Source: Methylocystis iwaonis (GTDB lineage Bacteria; Pseudomonadota; Alphaproteobacteria; Rhizobiales; Beijerinckiaceae). Taken from it: DNA of 64,000 bases. The stretch spans positions 3,434,501-3,498,500 of the forward strand of contig NZ_AP027142.1 of the NCBI RefSeq assembly GCF_027925385.1, in the 5' to 3' direction. The position numbers were made by a program, and so were the translations under genes. Below are positions 28,575-40,442 of the stretch, piece by piece. Each line of letters starts with the position of its first letter. Within the stretch, counting starts at the first letter, position 1. Below the pieces are notes generated by a model that was not told where the DNA came from, made no database searches, and saw only the letters and a program-made list of their open reading frames with translations.

Positions 28575-31028
28575 ATGCAGCCGACCAAAAACACACGCGC
28601 GTCGGGGAAGACCGAGGCAGGCCGTTATGTCCGTTTCTTTTCGCAGATCGGGATCGCCGACGTGCCGCTCGTCGGCGGCAAGAATGCGTCGCTCGGCGAG
28701 ATGTATCGCGAGCTGACGGCGAAAGGGCTTCTCATTCCCAATGGTTTTGCTGTTACCGCCGAAGCCTATCGGCATGCGCTCGACGCCGCCGGCGCTTGGC
28801 CGGCGCTGAAGGAATCGTTGCAAGGCTTGAATCCCGACGACGTGGACGATCTCGCCCGCCGCGCCGCCCGTGCGCGGGAAATCGTCTATGGCGCCGGCCT
28901 GCCGGCGGAGGTCGAAGCGGATATTCGCGCGGCGCTCGCGCGGCTGGCCGAAGAATATGGCGCGGAGCTGACGGTCGCGGTGCGCTCTTCCGCGACGGCG
29001 GAAGATTTGCCGAGCGCGAGTTTTGCCGGCCAGCACGACACCTATCTCAACATTCACGGCGAGGCGGCGACACTCGACTCGGTGCGCCATTGCTTTGCGA
29101 GTCTCTTCACAGACCGCGCCATCCGTTACCGGATCGACAATGGCTTCGATCATTTCAAAGTGTTCAACTCCGTCGCCGTCATGAAGATGGTGCGCTCGGA
29201 CCTCGCCGCCTCCGGCGTGATTTTTACGATCGACACGGAAACCGGCTTCGAGGACGTCGTCTTCATCACAGGCGCCTATGGGCTCGGCGAAAACGTCGTG
29301 CAGGGCGCGGTCGATCCCGATGAATTCTATGTCTTCAAGCCGACCTATGCGCAAGGCAAGCGCGGCGTGCTGAAACGGACTTTGGGCCCCAAGAAGATCA
29401 AGATGATCTTTTCCAGCGGCGGCCGCGTCACCACGCGCAACATCCCCACCGACCGCAAGGAGCGCGAGAAATTCTGCATCGCGGATGACGAAGTTCTGAC
29501 GCTCGCGGGCCAAGCGATCGAGATCGAGAAACATTACAGCGCCAAGGCGGGCGAACATCGCCCGATGGACATCGAATGGGCGAAGGACGGCGTCGACGGC
29601 AAGCTCTACATCGTGCAGGCGCGGCCCGAGACCGTCGCGTCGCGGCGCAACCGCAATGTCGTCGAGGAATATAAGGTCAAGAAGCATGGCGCGGCAAAAG
29701 TCGAAGGCCGCGCCGTCGGGGCCAAGATCGCTTTCGGCAAGGCCCGCGTCATCGCGCATTCGACCGAGTTGTCGAGCTTCTTGCCGGGCGAGATCCTCGT
29801 CGCCGACACCACCTCGCCCGATTGGGGCACAGTGATGAAATCGGCCGCCGCCATCGTCACCAATCGCGGCGGACGCACCTGCCATGCGGCGATCGTCGCG
29901 CGCGAGCTCGGCATTCCAGCCATCGTGGGCACGGATCGGGCGACGCATGTCATCCGCACCGGCGACCTTATCGCCGTGAGCTGCGCCGAGGGAGACGTCG
30001 GCAAGGTCTATGAGGGCGAAATCGATTTCGAGGTGGTGAAAACGGATCTCGCCAATCTGGCGCGGCCGGCGACGCATGTGATGATGAATGTCGGCAACCC
30101 CGATATCGCCTTCGGCATTTCGGCGCTGCCCAATGACGGCGTCGGGCTTGCGCGCATGGAGTTCATCATCGCCGAGTCGATCAAGGCGCATCCGATGGCG
30201 CTCATCCACCCCGAACGCCTCGACGCAAAGGAGCGTGCCGAAATCGAACGGCTGACGGCGCAATATGAGAGCCCAAGCACATTCTTCGTCGAGCGCCTCT
30301 CGGAAGGCGTCGCGACCATCGCCGCCGCTTTCTATCCCAAGCCCGTGGTCGTGCGCATGTCGGACTTCAAGAGCAACGAATATGCCTCGCTTCTGGGCGG
30401 GCGCGTTTTCGAGTGCCATGAGGAAAATCCGATGATCGGTTTCCGCGGCGCGTCGCGCTACGCTCACCCCAACTATCGCGAGGGCTTTGCGCTGGAATGC
30501 GCGGCGATGAAGCGGGTGCGCGACGATCTCGGTCTGACGAACGTCAAACTGATGATCCCCTTCTGCCGCCGCATCGACGAAGCACAGAAGGTCATCGCGC
30601 TCATGAGCGAATTGGGCCTCGAGCGCGGCAAGGACGGACTCGAAATTTTCGTGATGTGCGAGATTCCCAACAATGTGATGCTGATCGACGAATTCTCGAA
30701 ACATTTCGATGGATTCTCGATCGGATCGAACGATCTCACGCAGCTTACGCTCGGCGTTGATCGTGACTCGGAGATCGTGGCTTTTGATTTCGACGAACGC
30801 GACGAGGGCGTGAAGACGATCATCCGCATGGCGGTCGAGGGCGCGCAACGCAACGGGCGTCATTGCGGCATCTGCGGCCAGGCGCCGTCGGACTATCCTG
30901 AGATGGCGGAGTTTCTGGTGCGCCTCGGCATCGATTCGATCAGCCTGAACCCCGACACCATCCTGCGGACAACGACGCGTATCGTCGACGTCGAAAAAAC
31001 ACTCGGGCGCGCGCCAAAAGCGCGCTAG
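28575..31028 (+). CDS. ppsA: Phosphoenolpyruvate synthase
   Basis: 817 residues from the ATG preceded by GGAAGGAAG. It forms PEP from pyruvate and ATP. Domains: ATP-grasp N-terminal part (VGGKNASLGEMYREL, VAVRSSATAEDLPSASFAGQHDTYLN), the swivelling phospho-His domain with the active His in GGRTCHAAIVARELG, and the C-terminal PEP-utilising barrel (GSNDLTQLTLGVDRDS, CGICGQAPSDYPEMAEFLV). It ends the group downstream of the PRTase gene, 110 bases on. Confidence 0.95.
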   Translation: MQPTKNTRASGKTEAGRYVRFFSQIGIADVPLVGGKNASLGEMYRELTAKGLLIPNGFAVTAEAYRHALDAAGAWPALKESLQGLNPDDVDDLARRAARAREIVYGAGLPAEVEADIRAALARLAEEYGAELTVAVRSSATAEDLPSASFAGQHDTYLNIHGEAATLDSVRHCFASLFTDRAIRYRIDNGFDHFKVFNSVAVMKMVRSDLAASGVIFTIDTETGFEDVVFITGAYGLGENVVQGAVDPDEFYVFKPTYAQGKRGVLKRTLGPKKIKMIFSSGGRVTTRNIPTDRKEREKFCIADDEVLTLAGQAIEIEKHYSAKAGEHRPMDIEWAKDGVDGKLYIVQARPETVASRRNRNVVEEYKVKKHGAAKVEGRAVGAKIAFGKARVIAHSTELSSFLPGEILVADTTSPDWGTVMKSAAAIVTNRGGRTCHAAIVARELGIPAIVGTDRATHVIRTGDLIAVSCAEGDVGKVYEGEIDFEVVKTDLANLARPATHVMMNVGNPDIAFGISALPNDGVGLARMEFIIAESIKAHPMALIHPERLDAKERAEIERLTAQYESPSTFFVERLSEGVATIAAAFYPKPVVVRMSDFKSNEYASLLGGRVFECHEENPMIGFRGASRYAHPNYREGFALECAAMKRVRDDLGLTNVKLMIPFCRRIDEAQKVIALMSELGLERGKDGLEIFVMCEIPNNVMLIDEFSKHFDGFSIGSNDLTQLTLGVDRDSEIVAFDFDERDEGVKTIIRMAVEGAQRNGRHCGICGQAPSDYPEMAEFLVRLGIDSISLNPDTILRTTTRIVDVEKTLGRAPKAR

Positions 31029-31324
31029 AGCGCATTCTGCAAAAGCTGATGCGCTCCAGCTTTTTGAACCTGCGCGCTTTCTCATCGCTCGCATGATTCC
31101 ATGCGAGCGGAAAGCGCGCTAGGGCTTGAAAGACAGGCCGCCAGCGACAGGTTCCGTTCGTCGCCTTCGTCGAACGCGACGCTCGTACCCGGCGCTTAAA
31201 TGCTGCGGGTCATTGTGAGCGAAGCGACGCCATCCAGAGCGGCCTTGCGGCCCTGGATGGCGCCCTCGCCAAGCCTTCGCAATGGCGCGTTCAGCGGTGT
31301 AGCCGCAGTGGAAGGATGTCTGGC
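31029..31324. other. Intergenic stretch with inverted repeats
   Basis: About 300 bases without a gene. It holds an inverted repeat, GCGCGCTTTC/GAAAGCGCGC with an inner CGCTCGCATG/CATGCGAGCG, at about 31072-31122. A member of the dispersed palindromic repeat family lies at about 31209-31285 (CATCCAGAGCGGCC and GGCCCTGGATGG). The first hairpin could end the ppsA transcript. Confidence 0.55.
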
Positions 31325-31684
31325 ATGAACCCTGTCAAATTTGCTGTCGCGGCGGCGTTCGCTTGTGGGGCCGCCGCCATGGCGCCGAGCGCGGCGTCGG
31401 CGATGCCGATCGCCAATGTCGATCTCGCCCCGGCGCCGCAGATCGAGGATGTGGCCGCCGTGCGCGTGTGCAATGCCTATGGCCATTGCTGGTGGAGAGC
31501 GACTGGCCCTTATTACGGCTATAGGCGCCCCTATTACGGCGCTTATCGTTACGGCTGGCGCCGTCCCTATGGCTACCACTACGGATGGCGCCATCCTCAC
31601 TACCGCCATTACGGTTATGGCTGGCGTGGCGGGCATGGCGGCGGCTGGCATCACGGCTTCGGCGGGCGCGGCCACTGGCGTTGA
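31325..31684 (+). CDS. Small secreted Gly/Tyr/His/Arg-rich protein
   Basis: 119 residues. A clean signal peptide (MNPVKFAVAAAFACGAAAMAPSAASA) precedes a short conserved-looking segment with two cysteines (VRVCNAYGHCWW) and then a run of YGYRRPYYG, YGWRHPHYRHYG and GGWHHGF units. Such proteins are common in methylotrophic Hyphomicrobiales but have no assigned role; the composition suggests a disordered or metal-binding periplasmic protein. A strong hairpin terminator follows directly. Confidence 0.7.
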   Translation: MNPVKFAVAAAFACGAAAMAPSAASAMPIANVDLAPAPQIEDVAAVRVCNAYGHCWWRATGPYYGYRRPYYGAYRYGWRRPYGYHYGWRHPHYRHYGYGWRGGHGGGWHHGFGGRGHWR

Positions 31685-31691
31685 CATCGCG

Positions 31692-31731
31692 AAAAACGGC
31701 CCGGCGGTACCTTCGCGCTCGGGCCGTTTTT
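31692..31731 (+). terminator. Strong intrinsic terminator, possibly bidirectional
   Basis: AAAAACGGCCCG and CGGGCCGTTTTT form a 12-base stem ending in T-runs on both strands, eight bases after the small secreted-protein stop. Confidence 0.85.
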
Positions 31732-31857
31732 CTCCAGCGGACCAAGCCGCCGGCGCATTGGAGAGTTAACGCCTGATCGGGCGATTACAAGGCAGGCCGT
31801 TGGCGGATTGGCGGCAATGGCCTTTTCCGATCATTGGCCCGGCGCGACCTCGTGTGA

Positions 31858-32679
31858 TCACGCGAAATATGCGGACGTGCGCTTGCCGGCTATTTGCAGA
31901 AGAAGACTCTGGTCAACCCCGATAACGCCATCCGTGCCCGCCACCGAGGCGCCGAGCAGGATCGCATTCGCCGCGCCCGCCCCCGTATAGGACGCGCTCG
32001 TCGGGTCGACGCTGTTGGAGTCGTACATGGCGGCGAAGCGCGAGATGAAGGCTTCGAGCTTTTTGGGGTCCTGGAAATCCTTGATGTTCAGCTTTTGGTT
32101 CAAGAGCCGATATTGCGTGTCGACGGGCTGCGCCTTTGTGAGCGGCGAAATGCCAAGGGCGGTTTGCACCACGGTCAAGATGTTTTTATCGGCGAGTATG
32201 CCATAGGCGCTGGTGATGCTCGGCGCATGTTGCTTGAAATAGAGCGCCAGTTGGACGCCCGGATTTTGCTGGCCCTGATCCGTCTCCAGCGCATTTTCCG
32301 TGTAGCGGTTGACGACGCTGGAAACGAGCGTGGACGACTTGGTCGTATCGGCGCCTTTGGCGGCGAAGTCGAAAGCCTTGGCGAATGCCTGAATATTAGG
32401 ATCGTTGAGCTTGTTTGCGAGCGCCTTGCTGCTTGTCACCCCCTGCTGCAAGACCTGCTTCATGAGGCCCTTGGCGTAGGTCCGGTCGCCCAGCCCAAAA
32501 GCTGACATCGCGTAGTTGAAGAGGCGCGGATTTTTGATCAAATCATCCGCGTTTTTTACCTTTCCGATATTCTCTTGGAAGTATTTGTTCGCTGTCGAGA
32601 CCTCAGGCTTTTTGGCCTCTATCGCCTGCCACTTGCTCAAATTTTTCGAGATCTGCTGATAGCTGGAAATCGTCGACAC
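31858..32679 (-). CDS. DUF1217 family protein (flagellar-type)
   Basis: 273 residues: STISSYQQISKNLSKWQAIEAKKPEVSTANKYFQENIGKVKNADDLIKNPRLFNYAMSAFGL and further helical segments fit DUF1217, found in and near flagellar gene clusters of alphaproteobacteria, sometimes as repeats. No flagellar genes are nearby, so this is an orphan copy. No signal peptide. The codon use is less GC-extreme than its neighbours. Function unknown. Confidence 0.75.
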   Translation of the reverse strand: MSTISSYQQISKNLSKWQAIEAKKPEVSTANKYFQENIGKVKNADDLIKNPRLFNYAMSAFGLGDRTYAKGLMKQVLQQGVTSSKALANKLNDPNIQAFAKAFDFAAKGADTTKSSTLVSSVVNRYTENALETDQGQQNPGVQLALYFKQHAPSITSAYGILADKNILTVVQTALGISPLTKAQPVDTQYRLLNQKLNIKDFQDPKKLEAFISRFAAMYDSNSVDPTSASYTGAGAANAILLGASVAGTDGVIGVDQSLLLQIAGKRTSAYFA

Positions 32680-32841
32680 TTTTGGGCTCCGGGGAAGACG
32701 AGGCGGGGGTCGAAATTCATCTTCGAGCGGCGCGCCGATTCTACCGAATCAACTTAGCCCAGAAGGCTTGCCAAAACCTTATCGGCAACACGGAGATTGC
32801 GCGCATCGCCGCAAGCCTTGCATCGCAAGATCGGCGGCGTC

Positions 32842-35721
<2,880 letters not shown>

Positions 35722-35813
35722 AAGCGGCGCAGCGCCTGAAACGGGACCTCGTTCTTTCGTTAGCTAGAGCGACTTCCTGAAAAGTTCAGGGCGTTTTTCG
35801 ATAAGAACGCGCG

Positions 35814-36380
35814 CTATTCCGGCGCCTTTTCGGCGATCGGCATGACGCGGCTGGCCTGCGGCCCCTGCGCGCCCTCCTCTTCGACGAAGTTCACGCGCAC
35901 GCCGAGCTCCAGATGGTCGTAACCCGGCTCCCTCACGCTATTGCGGTGGAAATAGATTTCGCGACCATCGACGCTCTCGAGAAAACCGTAGCCGTCCTCG
36001 CGCATCAGCCGTTTCACGACACCTGTCGGCGCCTCCTCGTGATGCTTCACTTTCCCGCGCATTTGCCCGACTTGATCCTGTAGCTGGCGTCCGGCGCGGC
36101 TGAAGGCGTCGTTGAGGGCAAATTCGAAGCGCTGAAAACGCTCGTCGAGATGCGGGGTGCGGTCGACGGCGACCTCCCGCTCGTCCGGCAGGGCCAGGTA
36201 AATATGAACCTCGTAAAGACCGCCGGTGCGATGGCGCCCGCTCGGCGCCTCGACCACGACACGGCAGGCTGTCATCCGCCCGAATTTATCCTCGAGTCGC
36301 TGGATGTGTTCCAATATTTGCTGACGGTAAACAGGCGATGGCTCCATGCCCTGAAAATCGATTTGAGGCGTTGTCTCCAT
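35814..36380 (-). CDS. HPF/RaiA ribosome-associated domain fused to cold-shock domain
   Basis: 188 residues. Residues 1-105 or so resemble HPF/RaiA (IDFQGMEPSPVYRQQILEHIQRLEDKFGRMTACRVVVEAP, YEVHIYLALPDEREVAV). Residues 118-180 are a cold-shock OB-fold (GVVKRLMREDGYGFLESVDGREIYFHRNSV) with RNA-binding aromatic residues. HPF domains bind the decoding region of idle ribosomes; the cold-shock part suggests added RNA contact. It lies 92 bases before the fusion ligase gene on the same strand. Confidence 0.85.
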   Translation of the reverse strand: METTPQIDFQGMEPSPVYRQQILEHIQRLEDKFGRMTACRVVVEAPSGRHRTGGLYEVHIYLALPDEREVAVDRTPHLDERFQRFEFALNDAFSRAGRQLQDQVGQMRGKVKHHEEAPTGVVKRLMREDGYGFLESVDGREIYFHRNSVREPGYDHLELGVRVNFVEEEGAQGPQASRVMPIAEKAPE

Positions 36381-36508
36381 GCTCCCGGCTCCCTGCTAGG
36401 GCTAGGGCGGCCGCGGCCCGCCCCGTTGTGAGCATCTAGGTCCGAGCCGGACATGAGCCAGCCTTGCGGCTGCGACATTTTGTTAGACTGACGACCGGAA
36501 GCAGCGCT

Positions 36509-37777
36509 TCACCATCGCCAGCTTCGCCGCCTTTTAAATTCGCTCCGTTCGCGATCACTGGCGACAGTGTGCGCATTTAGTCGTGACGCGGGGCGCCCGC
36601 GTCTTTGCGCCAACGTCTCTGTTCGCCGCAGCGGCTGCCAGCGTGGCGTGACAGTCTTCTGCGCCGAACGAAGCGCATGCAGCATGGGCTCGCATAAAAG
36701 GCGCCCGGCGCAGGGATCGTGACGATGCATCGGATCCCACAAGCCCATCGGCGTCCAGATGTTTCGATCATGCCATTCGGGCATGCCGAGAATAGGGTAG
36801 AGACATACGCCGCGCAGCGGCGCGCCTTCGCAAAGCAGCGTCTCGCACGCAGCCGCGACCTCAAGCAGCCATGGTCCGCGATTGTCGCCGACGTGGCTCG
36901 TTTCCGTGATCATCACATCGCGGCCATAGCGCTTGCAAACCGCGCGGATGAGATCGGCGAGCGGCGCGCGGCGCGGATCGTCGTCGGCAAGCGGCGGGAT
37001 AACCCCTTGCGCATTTGGGAGGCCATCGAGCGCCCATTGATTGGTCCAATAATAATTGATCCCGACGACATCGAGATGGTCTGGACTGCCGCCCAATTCC
37101 GGCAGCAGCCGCCCGCAAAGCATGTCCCAGGATTGGAACACCAGCGCTTCGTTGAAATGATGGGCTTGCGCCGCAAGATCGGGCCGGTCGGGGGGCGCGA
37201 CCACGCGGCAGAGCGGATCGACATTGACGAAACGCGCAGTCGGGCAAGCAGCGCGAATGGCGTCTATGCCCGCGATCGCCGCGCGCGCGAGGGCGACCTT
37301 GAGCTCGAAGCCGCGGCCCGTCGCATGCGGCGCGAACAAGCCCTTCTCGCCCGCCGCATAAGACATGAACGACGGTTCGTTTACCGGGGTGAAAACATGA
37401 GGGCCGTCCATATGCGCGGCGACATAGCGCGCGAAGGCGTAGCAGTAAGCCGCAAAGCGCCGGGGCAAAGCATTCGACCAGAGATCGAGGTCGTCGGGAA
37501 AGCCGTAGTGGAAGAGATCCCAGATCACTTCCACATGGTGACGCTTCGCCGCCTCGATGAAGGGCTTCACAGTGGAAAAGTCGTGGCGTCCGGCAATATC
37601 GACAAGCGGCCAGCGAACCGTTTCCCGGACCGCGTGAAGGCCGACCCCGGCGATGTCGCGGTAATCCTCGTCCGCCATGGCGTCATGGCCGGTCGCGGCC
37701 ACGTGATCGAACCATTCGCCATGCCGGTTGTAGCCGGTCGAGCCCTCGAAGCCGGCAAGAAAGAAGCTGCGAAACAT
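36509..37777 (-). CDS. Glycoside hydrolase family 1-like protein (beta-glucosidase superfamily)
   Basis: 422 residues from MFRSFFLAGFEGSTG, chosen for the GGAGG site. The TIM-barrel is clear: GLHAVRETVRWPLVDIAGRHDFST, DLFHYGFPDDLDLWS, TPVNEPSFMSY with the acid/base Glu, and DVMITETSHVG with the probable nucleophile Glu. The Arg-rich C-terminus after residue 375 is probably disordered. It is the second gene of a pair with another GH1-type gene 48 bases upstream, so they probably act on related sugars. Substrate unknown. Confidence 0.75.
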   Translation of the reverse strand: MFRSFFLAGFEGSTGYNRHGEWFDHVAATGHDAMADEDYRDIAGVGLHAVRETVRWPLVDIAGRHDFSTVKPFIEAAKRHHVEVIWDLFHYGFPDDLDLWSNALPRRFAAYCYAFARYVAAHMDGPHVFTPVNEPSFMSYAAGEKGLFAPHATGRGFELKVALARAAIAGIDAIRAACPTARFVNVDPLCRVVAPPDRPDLAAQAHHFNEALVFQSWDMLCGRLLPELGGSPDHLDVVGINYYWTNQWALDGLPNAQGVIPPLADDDPRRAPLADLIRAVCKRYGRDVMITETSHVGDNRGPWLLEVAAACETLLCEGAPLRGVCLYPILGMPEWHDRNIWTPMGLWDPMHRHDPCAGRLLCEPMLHALRSAQKTVTPRWQPLRRTETLAQRRGRPASRLNAHTVASDRERSEFKRRRSWRW

Positions 37778-37825
37778 AATTTTCCTCCGCATTCATTATT
37801 GGCCAAAGAGGAGGCGAAATGCGCG

Positions 37826-39142
37826 CTATCCGGCGCGCAGGCGATCGACGGAAGCCTCGGCCGTCGCGAGGCGTCCCACTGCCGCGGCGCCGCCGGACAC
37901 GAGGCCGCGATAAGCGTCGACGAGCGGGGTTTCGATCCGCGCCAGACGCCTTTTGGGATCTGGATCGAGATCCCAGAGGCCCATTTGCAAGAGATGGTCG
38001 TGCAACGGCCGCAGGCCCTGGCGATAGGCCCAGGTCACCAGCGCGAACATCGGCCACCAAGTATAACCGATCATAGGAATTCCCTGCGCGCGCAGCGCGC
38101 CCACCGCGGCGACGGAGCGGCGCAGCCATTCGAGCCGCCGCTCGACCGAACCCTTGTCCGCCGTCTCGGAGATCATCAACGGAACGCCGTAGCGCTCGAA
38201 ATACATATGTCCGATCTTCTCGACCAGATCGCCGGAGGCATAGGGCATTCTGATCCGCAGCCGCCCTTCGTGGTCGCGCAGAATCCGTTTCTTGGTGAAG
38301 ATCGGATAGAGATTGACGCCGATGATCGGCAATTCCAGCGGCTCACGCGCAAAGCTTTCGAGCCGCTTCTCATCCGCCCCATTGCTGCGCAGCCAATTCC
38401 AAAGCGCGTGCCCCGGATTGACCCGCCCGCTGATAAGGTCGAGCGCAAGAAAGACGAGTTCCTGACGCCGGGCGGCCTCCGCCGCGAGCGCTGGATCGTC
38501 GGTCTCGAAGACATCCGTGGCGTCCACATGGAAGGGCGTGATTTCGGGATCGACCCGGCGTAGCGCCCGCACCGTCTCCACTATGCCTTGGCAGATCGCG
38601 AGCATGAGCGCGACAAATCCGCGCCAGCTTCGCTGATAGGGCGGCCACCAGCCGAGCCGGCCGCAATACCAAGCGGTGATGCGCGGCTCGTTCAGCGGCG
38701 TGTACCACCGCACGCGCCCACGGAACCGCTCCGCCAGTCGCGTGGCGTATTCGGCGACGTAATGTGGGTAATCCGGGTTGAGAAAAGCCTGGTCGATCCA
38801 GGCCGGCAGGCCGTAATGGACGAGATCGACGATCGGATCGATCTTTAGCGAGAGCATCCGCTCCAGCGCGGCGTCGACGAAATCCCATTGCCAGACATTG
38901 GGCGCAGGTTGGATGCGATGCCAGGGAACGCCGTAGCGCGCGCAAGGCGCGCCCAGTTGCGCCATCAGGCCGATGTCTTCGCGCCACCGGCCGTAATGGT
39001 CGGTCAGCTCATATTCGTCCAGCGTCCGCCCAGTTCCGCGATGCGGAGCCGTTATGAAAGTGTCTTCGATTCCCACCGCCCATAAAAATGCGTCGGGCGA
39101 GGTAAGTCGCCCGATGTCGGACGCGCCGGGAAGCATGATCAA
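37826..39142 (-). CDS. Glycoside hydrolase family 1-like protein (beta-glucosidase superfamily)
   Basis: 438 residues. FLWAVGIEDTFI opens the barrel; CARYGVPWHRIQPAPNVWQWDFVD, DLVHYGLPAWID, YTPLNEPRITAWYCGRLGWW (acid/base Glu) and LMISETADKG (nucleophile Glu) are the catalytic strands. The lack of a signal peptide suggests a cytoplasmic enzyme. It leads the two-gene operon with the paralogue downstream, with which it shares distant similarity. Confidence 0.78.
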   Translation of the reverse strand: MIMLPGASDIGRLTSPDAFLWAVGIEDTFITAPHRGTGRTLDEYELTDHYGRWREDIGLMAQLGAPCARYGVPWHRIQPAPNVWQWDFVDAALERMLSLKIDPIVDLVHYGLPAWIDQAFLNPDYPHYVAEYATRLAERFRGRVRWYTPLNEPRITAWYCGRLGWWPPYQRSWRGFVALMLAICQGIVETVRALRRVDPEITPFHVDATDVFETDDPALAAEAARRQELVFLALDLISGRVNPGHALWNWLRSNGADEKRLESFAREPLELPIIGVNLYPIFTKKRILRDHEGRLRIRMPYASGDLVEKIGHMYFERYGVPLMISETADKGSVERRLEWLRRSVAAVGALRAQGIPMIGYTWWPMFALVTWAYRQGLRPLHDHLLQMGLWDLDPDPKRRLARIETPLVDAYRGLVSGGAAAVGRLATAEASVDRLRAG

Positions 39143-39553
39143 CCGCGACCCGAATGGGGCTCGCCGCCGGCCCCGCGCGTAAGCGGCGCCGCCGCCGCAG
39201 GCGTGAACGATAGGGGTCGCCGGGCGCTCGATCTCTGCGCGAAAGGCATTGTGTTCCCTTCATGCGTTGCGCCCGAGTCGGTTACGGTCGCAGATCGTCT
39301 CGGTAAAGCCCAACAACGCATCCAGAAGGTTTTTGTTCCTGTACGGGCGGGCCTCGCCAGCTCTGTTTGCGACGAGAATTTTTCCGGTCCGGAGGTTGCG
39401 GCGTCTACCCAGTGCAGACGAGGAATTGCCACATAAACGTGGCCTATAGCAGCGGCCGTACAGACGGACCGGGTTACTTCGTCTCCGACGCACCACGATC
39501 CTGTCTGCGAATCGACGCCCACGGGCTAATTTTGCGCTTGATTTCAGCTCACC
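39143..39553. other. Gene-poor 410-base gap
   Basis: No reading frame here has convincing codon use or family features in either direction. It separates the GH1 pair from the SDR gene and may contain the GH1 promoter. Short overlapping frames look like chance. Confidence 0.5.
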
Positions 39554-40282
39554 TTACCAAGGCAGTTCTCGTGCTTCATTGACGAAAATACCATTGGGTC
39601 CCTCCTCGTCGAGCAACGCGAAGTTGACGGCAATGACGGCCGCCTGTTCGGGCGTGCGTGTCCCTGAAAAATTGGTCGCCTCGGTCGCCGTGTAGCCCGG
39701 GCAAATGGCGTTTACCTTGAACCCTTTATCTCTCAGTTGGTCGGCATAGCTGACGGTCAGCGAGTTCAGCGCCGCCTTAGATGCCGCATAGGTGGGAAGC
39801 TTGATGGCGCTATAAGCCCAGTTCGGATCCGCGCGCATTCCGAACGAACTCAGTTCCGACGATACGTTGACGATGCGCGGACGGTTAGATTTCGCCAGGA
39901 ACGGCGCCATCGCTTCTGTGAGTCGTAAGACGCCGACGACGTTAACCTCCAAGGTCTGCCTCATCTGTTCGGCGACGGACAACGTCGGGTGATAATCCAA
40001 CCCAATACCGGCGTTGTTGACCAGAGCGTCCAGTCGGCCGTATTCTCTTTCGATCAAGTCAGTAAGCGCCAATACGCTGTCTTCGTCCGTAGTGTCCAGT
40101 TGCACCGGCCTGACGCGTAGCCCCTCCGCCTGCAGCGGGATACTCGCCTCTTTGCCTCGGTCGAGATCGCGGCACCCAAGCAGCACATTCACGCCTTTAT
40201 GACGGGCCAGCCCGGTTGCAATGGCGAGCCCGATGCCGCGGTTCGCGCCGCTGACCAAGACGATAATCTCTGTTGTCCCCAT
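39554..40282 (-). CDS. Short-chain dehydrogenase/reductase, SoxR-controlled
   Basis: 242 residues from MGTTEIIVLVSGANRGIGLAIA; the frame is open further upstream but crosses the promoter region. The NAD(P)-binding SGANRGIG, the NNAG motif, a catalytic Ser in VNVSSELS and the YAASK catalytic Tyr-Lys are all present. The ending FALLDEEGPNGIFVNEARELPW is typical of carbonyl-reductase-like SDRs. A SoxR-type operator and MerR-style promoter face this gene, so it should be induced by redox-active compounds or quinones. Confidence 0.88.
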   Translation of the reverse strand: MGTTEIIVLVSGANRGIGLAIATGLARHKGVNVLLGCRDLDRGKEASIPLQAEGLRVRPVQLDTTDEDSVLALTDLIEREYGRLDALVNNAGIGLDYHPTLSVAEQMRQTLEVNVVGVLRLTEAMAPFLAKSNRPRIVNVSSELSSFGMRADPNWAYSAIKLPTYAASKAALNSLTVSYADQLRDKGFKVNAICPGYTATEATNFSGTRTPEQAAVIAVNFALLDEEGPNGIFVNEARELPW

Positions 40283-40399
40283 TATGTCCGTCCCATATGT
40301 GCAAGCGTCACGCCGGTCCTCCACGCGAACACGGCCGTCGACGCAGGAGACACTTCGGCCGAGCTTGGCTGAAGGGCTTGCATAGGCAAGCGGACACCT

Positions 40400-40430
40400 T
40401 GTATAAAACCTCAAGCATGGTTGAGGTCAA
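40400..40430 (-). promoter_or_regulatory. SoxR operator within a 19-base-spacer promoter
   Basis: The palindrome ACCTCAAGCATGGTTGAGGT (40408-40427) matches the known SoxR box pattern CCTCAA...TTGAGG. On the minus strand it lies between TTGACC (40430-40425) and TATACA (40405-40400), exactly 19 bases apart, the overlong spacer typical of MerR-family activated promoters. It points toward the SDR gene; soxR starts 13 bases beyond it on the other strand. Confidence 0.88.
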
Positions 40431-40442
40431 GGGTTTTTCGCA

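Noticed and set aside
39139..39522. 127-codon minus-strand frame upstream of the GH1 pair
   Set aside because: No ribosome site, unusual composition (many Trp, Cys, Thr, Arg), no family features; overlaps the GH1 start.
40408..40427. A CRP/FNR-type site before soxR
   Set aside because: The half-sites CCTCAA/TTGAGG and the 19-base promoter spacer fit SoxR far better than TGTGA or TTGAT motifs.
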